From the NCBI RefSeq assembly GCF_003073175.1, contig NZ_QBBX01000005.1, forward strand, positions 151,644 to 215,643: a stretch of DNA of 64,000 bases. Reading direction: 5' to 3'. Below, one piece after another: positions 63,876 to 64,000 of this stretch. Positions within the stretch are counted from its first letter, which is position 1. Every line of letters begins with the position of its first letter. The stretch comes from Peribacillus acanthi (lineage in GTDB: Bacteria; Bacillota; Bacilli; Bacillales; DSM-1321). The notes under the pieces were generated by a model. The model saw only the letters and a list, made by a program, of their open reading frames with translations, ran no database searches and was not told the DNA's origin. Made by a program: the position numbers and the translations under genes.

Positions 63876-64000
63876 ATGCCTGCCATTGTCGGAGCAGTCC
63901 AAGTAATGAGTGTGGGGAGTAGCGGGGTCTTTCATATAGGTGATGTTTATAAAATCGCTCCTGCCTCAGTAGCAAAGACATTCGCTGGTGCAGGGTCGTT
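63876..64000 (+). CDS. gerPA: Spore germination protein GerPA (partial, runs off the right edge)
   Basis: First 41 codons only. The protein begins MPAIVGAVQVMSVGSSGVFH and continues GDVYKIAP...AKTFAGAGS, the pattern of GerPA/GerPF-type proteins of the spore coat that let germinants pass. The first gene of a plus-strand gerP operon is gerPA. Ribosome site GGGTGA precedes the ATG. The neighbourhood (beside yisK in B. subtilis) supports the assignment. Confidence 0.8.
   Translation, partial: MPAIVGAVQVMSVGSSGVFHIGDVYKIAPASVAKTFAGAGS

Overview
The window is a piece of a low-GC Firmicutes chromosome from a spore-forming member of the Bacillaceae (Bacillus sensu lato). Evidence: gene order closely follows the Bacillus subtilis gerP-yisKLN-asnO ... 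yitK-yitSTUVW-argCJBD-carAB-argF-yjzC-yjzD-yjaU-yjaV-comZ-yjzB-fabHA-fabF-yjaZ-appDFABC stretch, read here in reverse; starts are preceded by strong AGGAGG-type ribosome binding sites; vegetative SigA-like promoters are AT-rich; a spore-coat/germination gene (gerPA) starts at the right edge. I cannot name the species. No tRNA, rRNA, CRISPR array or prophage was seen.

Layout. 1-7107: a small membrane protein, the five-gene oligopeptide importer appDFABC (minus strand, with promoter and a CodY-like box) and the metalloprotease-like yjaZ. 7108-8650: a decayed, internally deleted IS1182-type element with 130-bp inverted ends, nested between two hairpin blocks, separates yjaZ from fabF. 8654-14106: fatty-acid initiation/elongation (fabH, fabF) and the comZ/yjaV/yjaU/yjzD/yjzC cluster, apparently without med. 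14219-23764: the complete arginine/carbamoyl-phosphate operon argCJBD-carAB-argF, headed by a strong promoter overlapped by ARG-box-like sequence, and divergent from an Fnr-type regulator with a C-terminal Cys cluster. 24888-31292: yitW, yitV, yitU, small genes, yitT, yitS, yitK and a stress-type short-chain dehydrogenase.

31293-39388 is accessory DNA not matching the subtilis backbone: a nucleotidyltransferase of antibiotic-modifying type behind what looks like a transcription attenuator, a DinB protein, two related zinc-type oxidoreductases, a broken and an intact XRE regulator with membrane partners, and long gene-poor AT-rich gaps. 39389-49799 is a maltodextrin utilisation locus: LacI regulator, intracellular alpha-glucosidase, surface-anchored amylase, importer mdxEFG (no ATPase gene present) and a divergent cytoplasmic neopullulanase, tied together by at least five CcpA/MalR-like operators. 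49888-61649 carries a MATE exporter, a VOC protein, asnO, yisN, a FIST-PAS-GGDEF-EAL signalling protein with a mutated GGDEF motif, a large GC-rich structured repeat, yisL, yisK, a DUF418 membrane protein and a CDF metal transporter. 61800-64000 holds a solo copy of the IS-end repeat, an acyl-CoA ligase and the start of gerPA.

Most notable: the attenuator-like leader at 31971-32057 with mutually exclusive pairings; the shared 130-bp repeat that forms both ends of the IS relic and also occurs alone; the 57648-57925 structured repeat; the Fnr-like protein beside the arginine operon; and the predicted phosphodiesterase-only FIST-GGDEF-EAL protein. I did not find a convincing entirely new multi-gene system; the functional claims rest on family motifs and synteny recalled from knowledge, without database searches.
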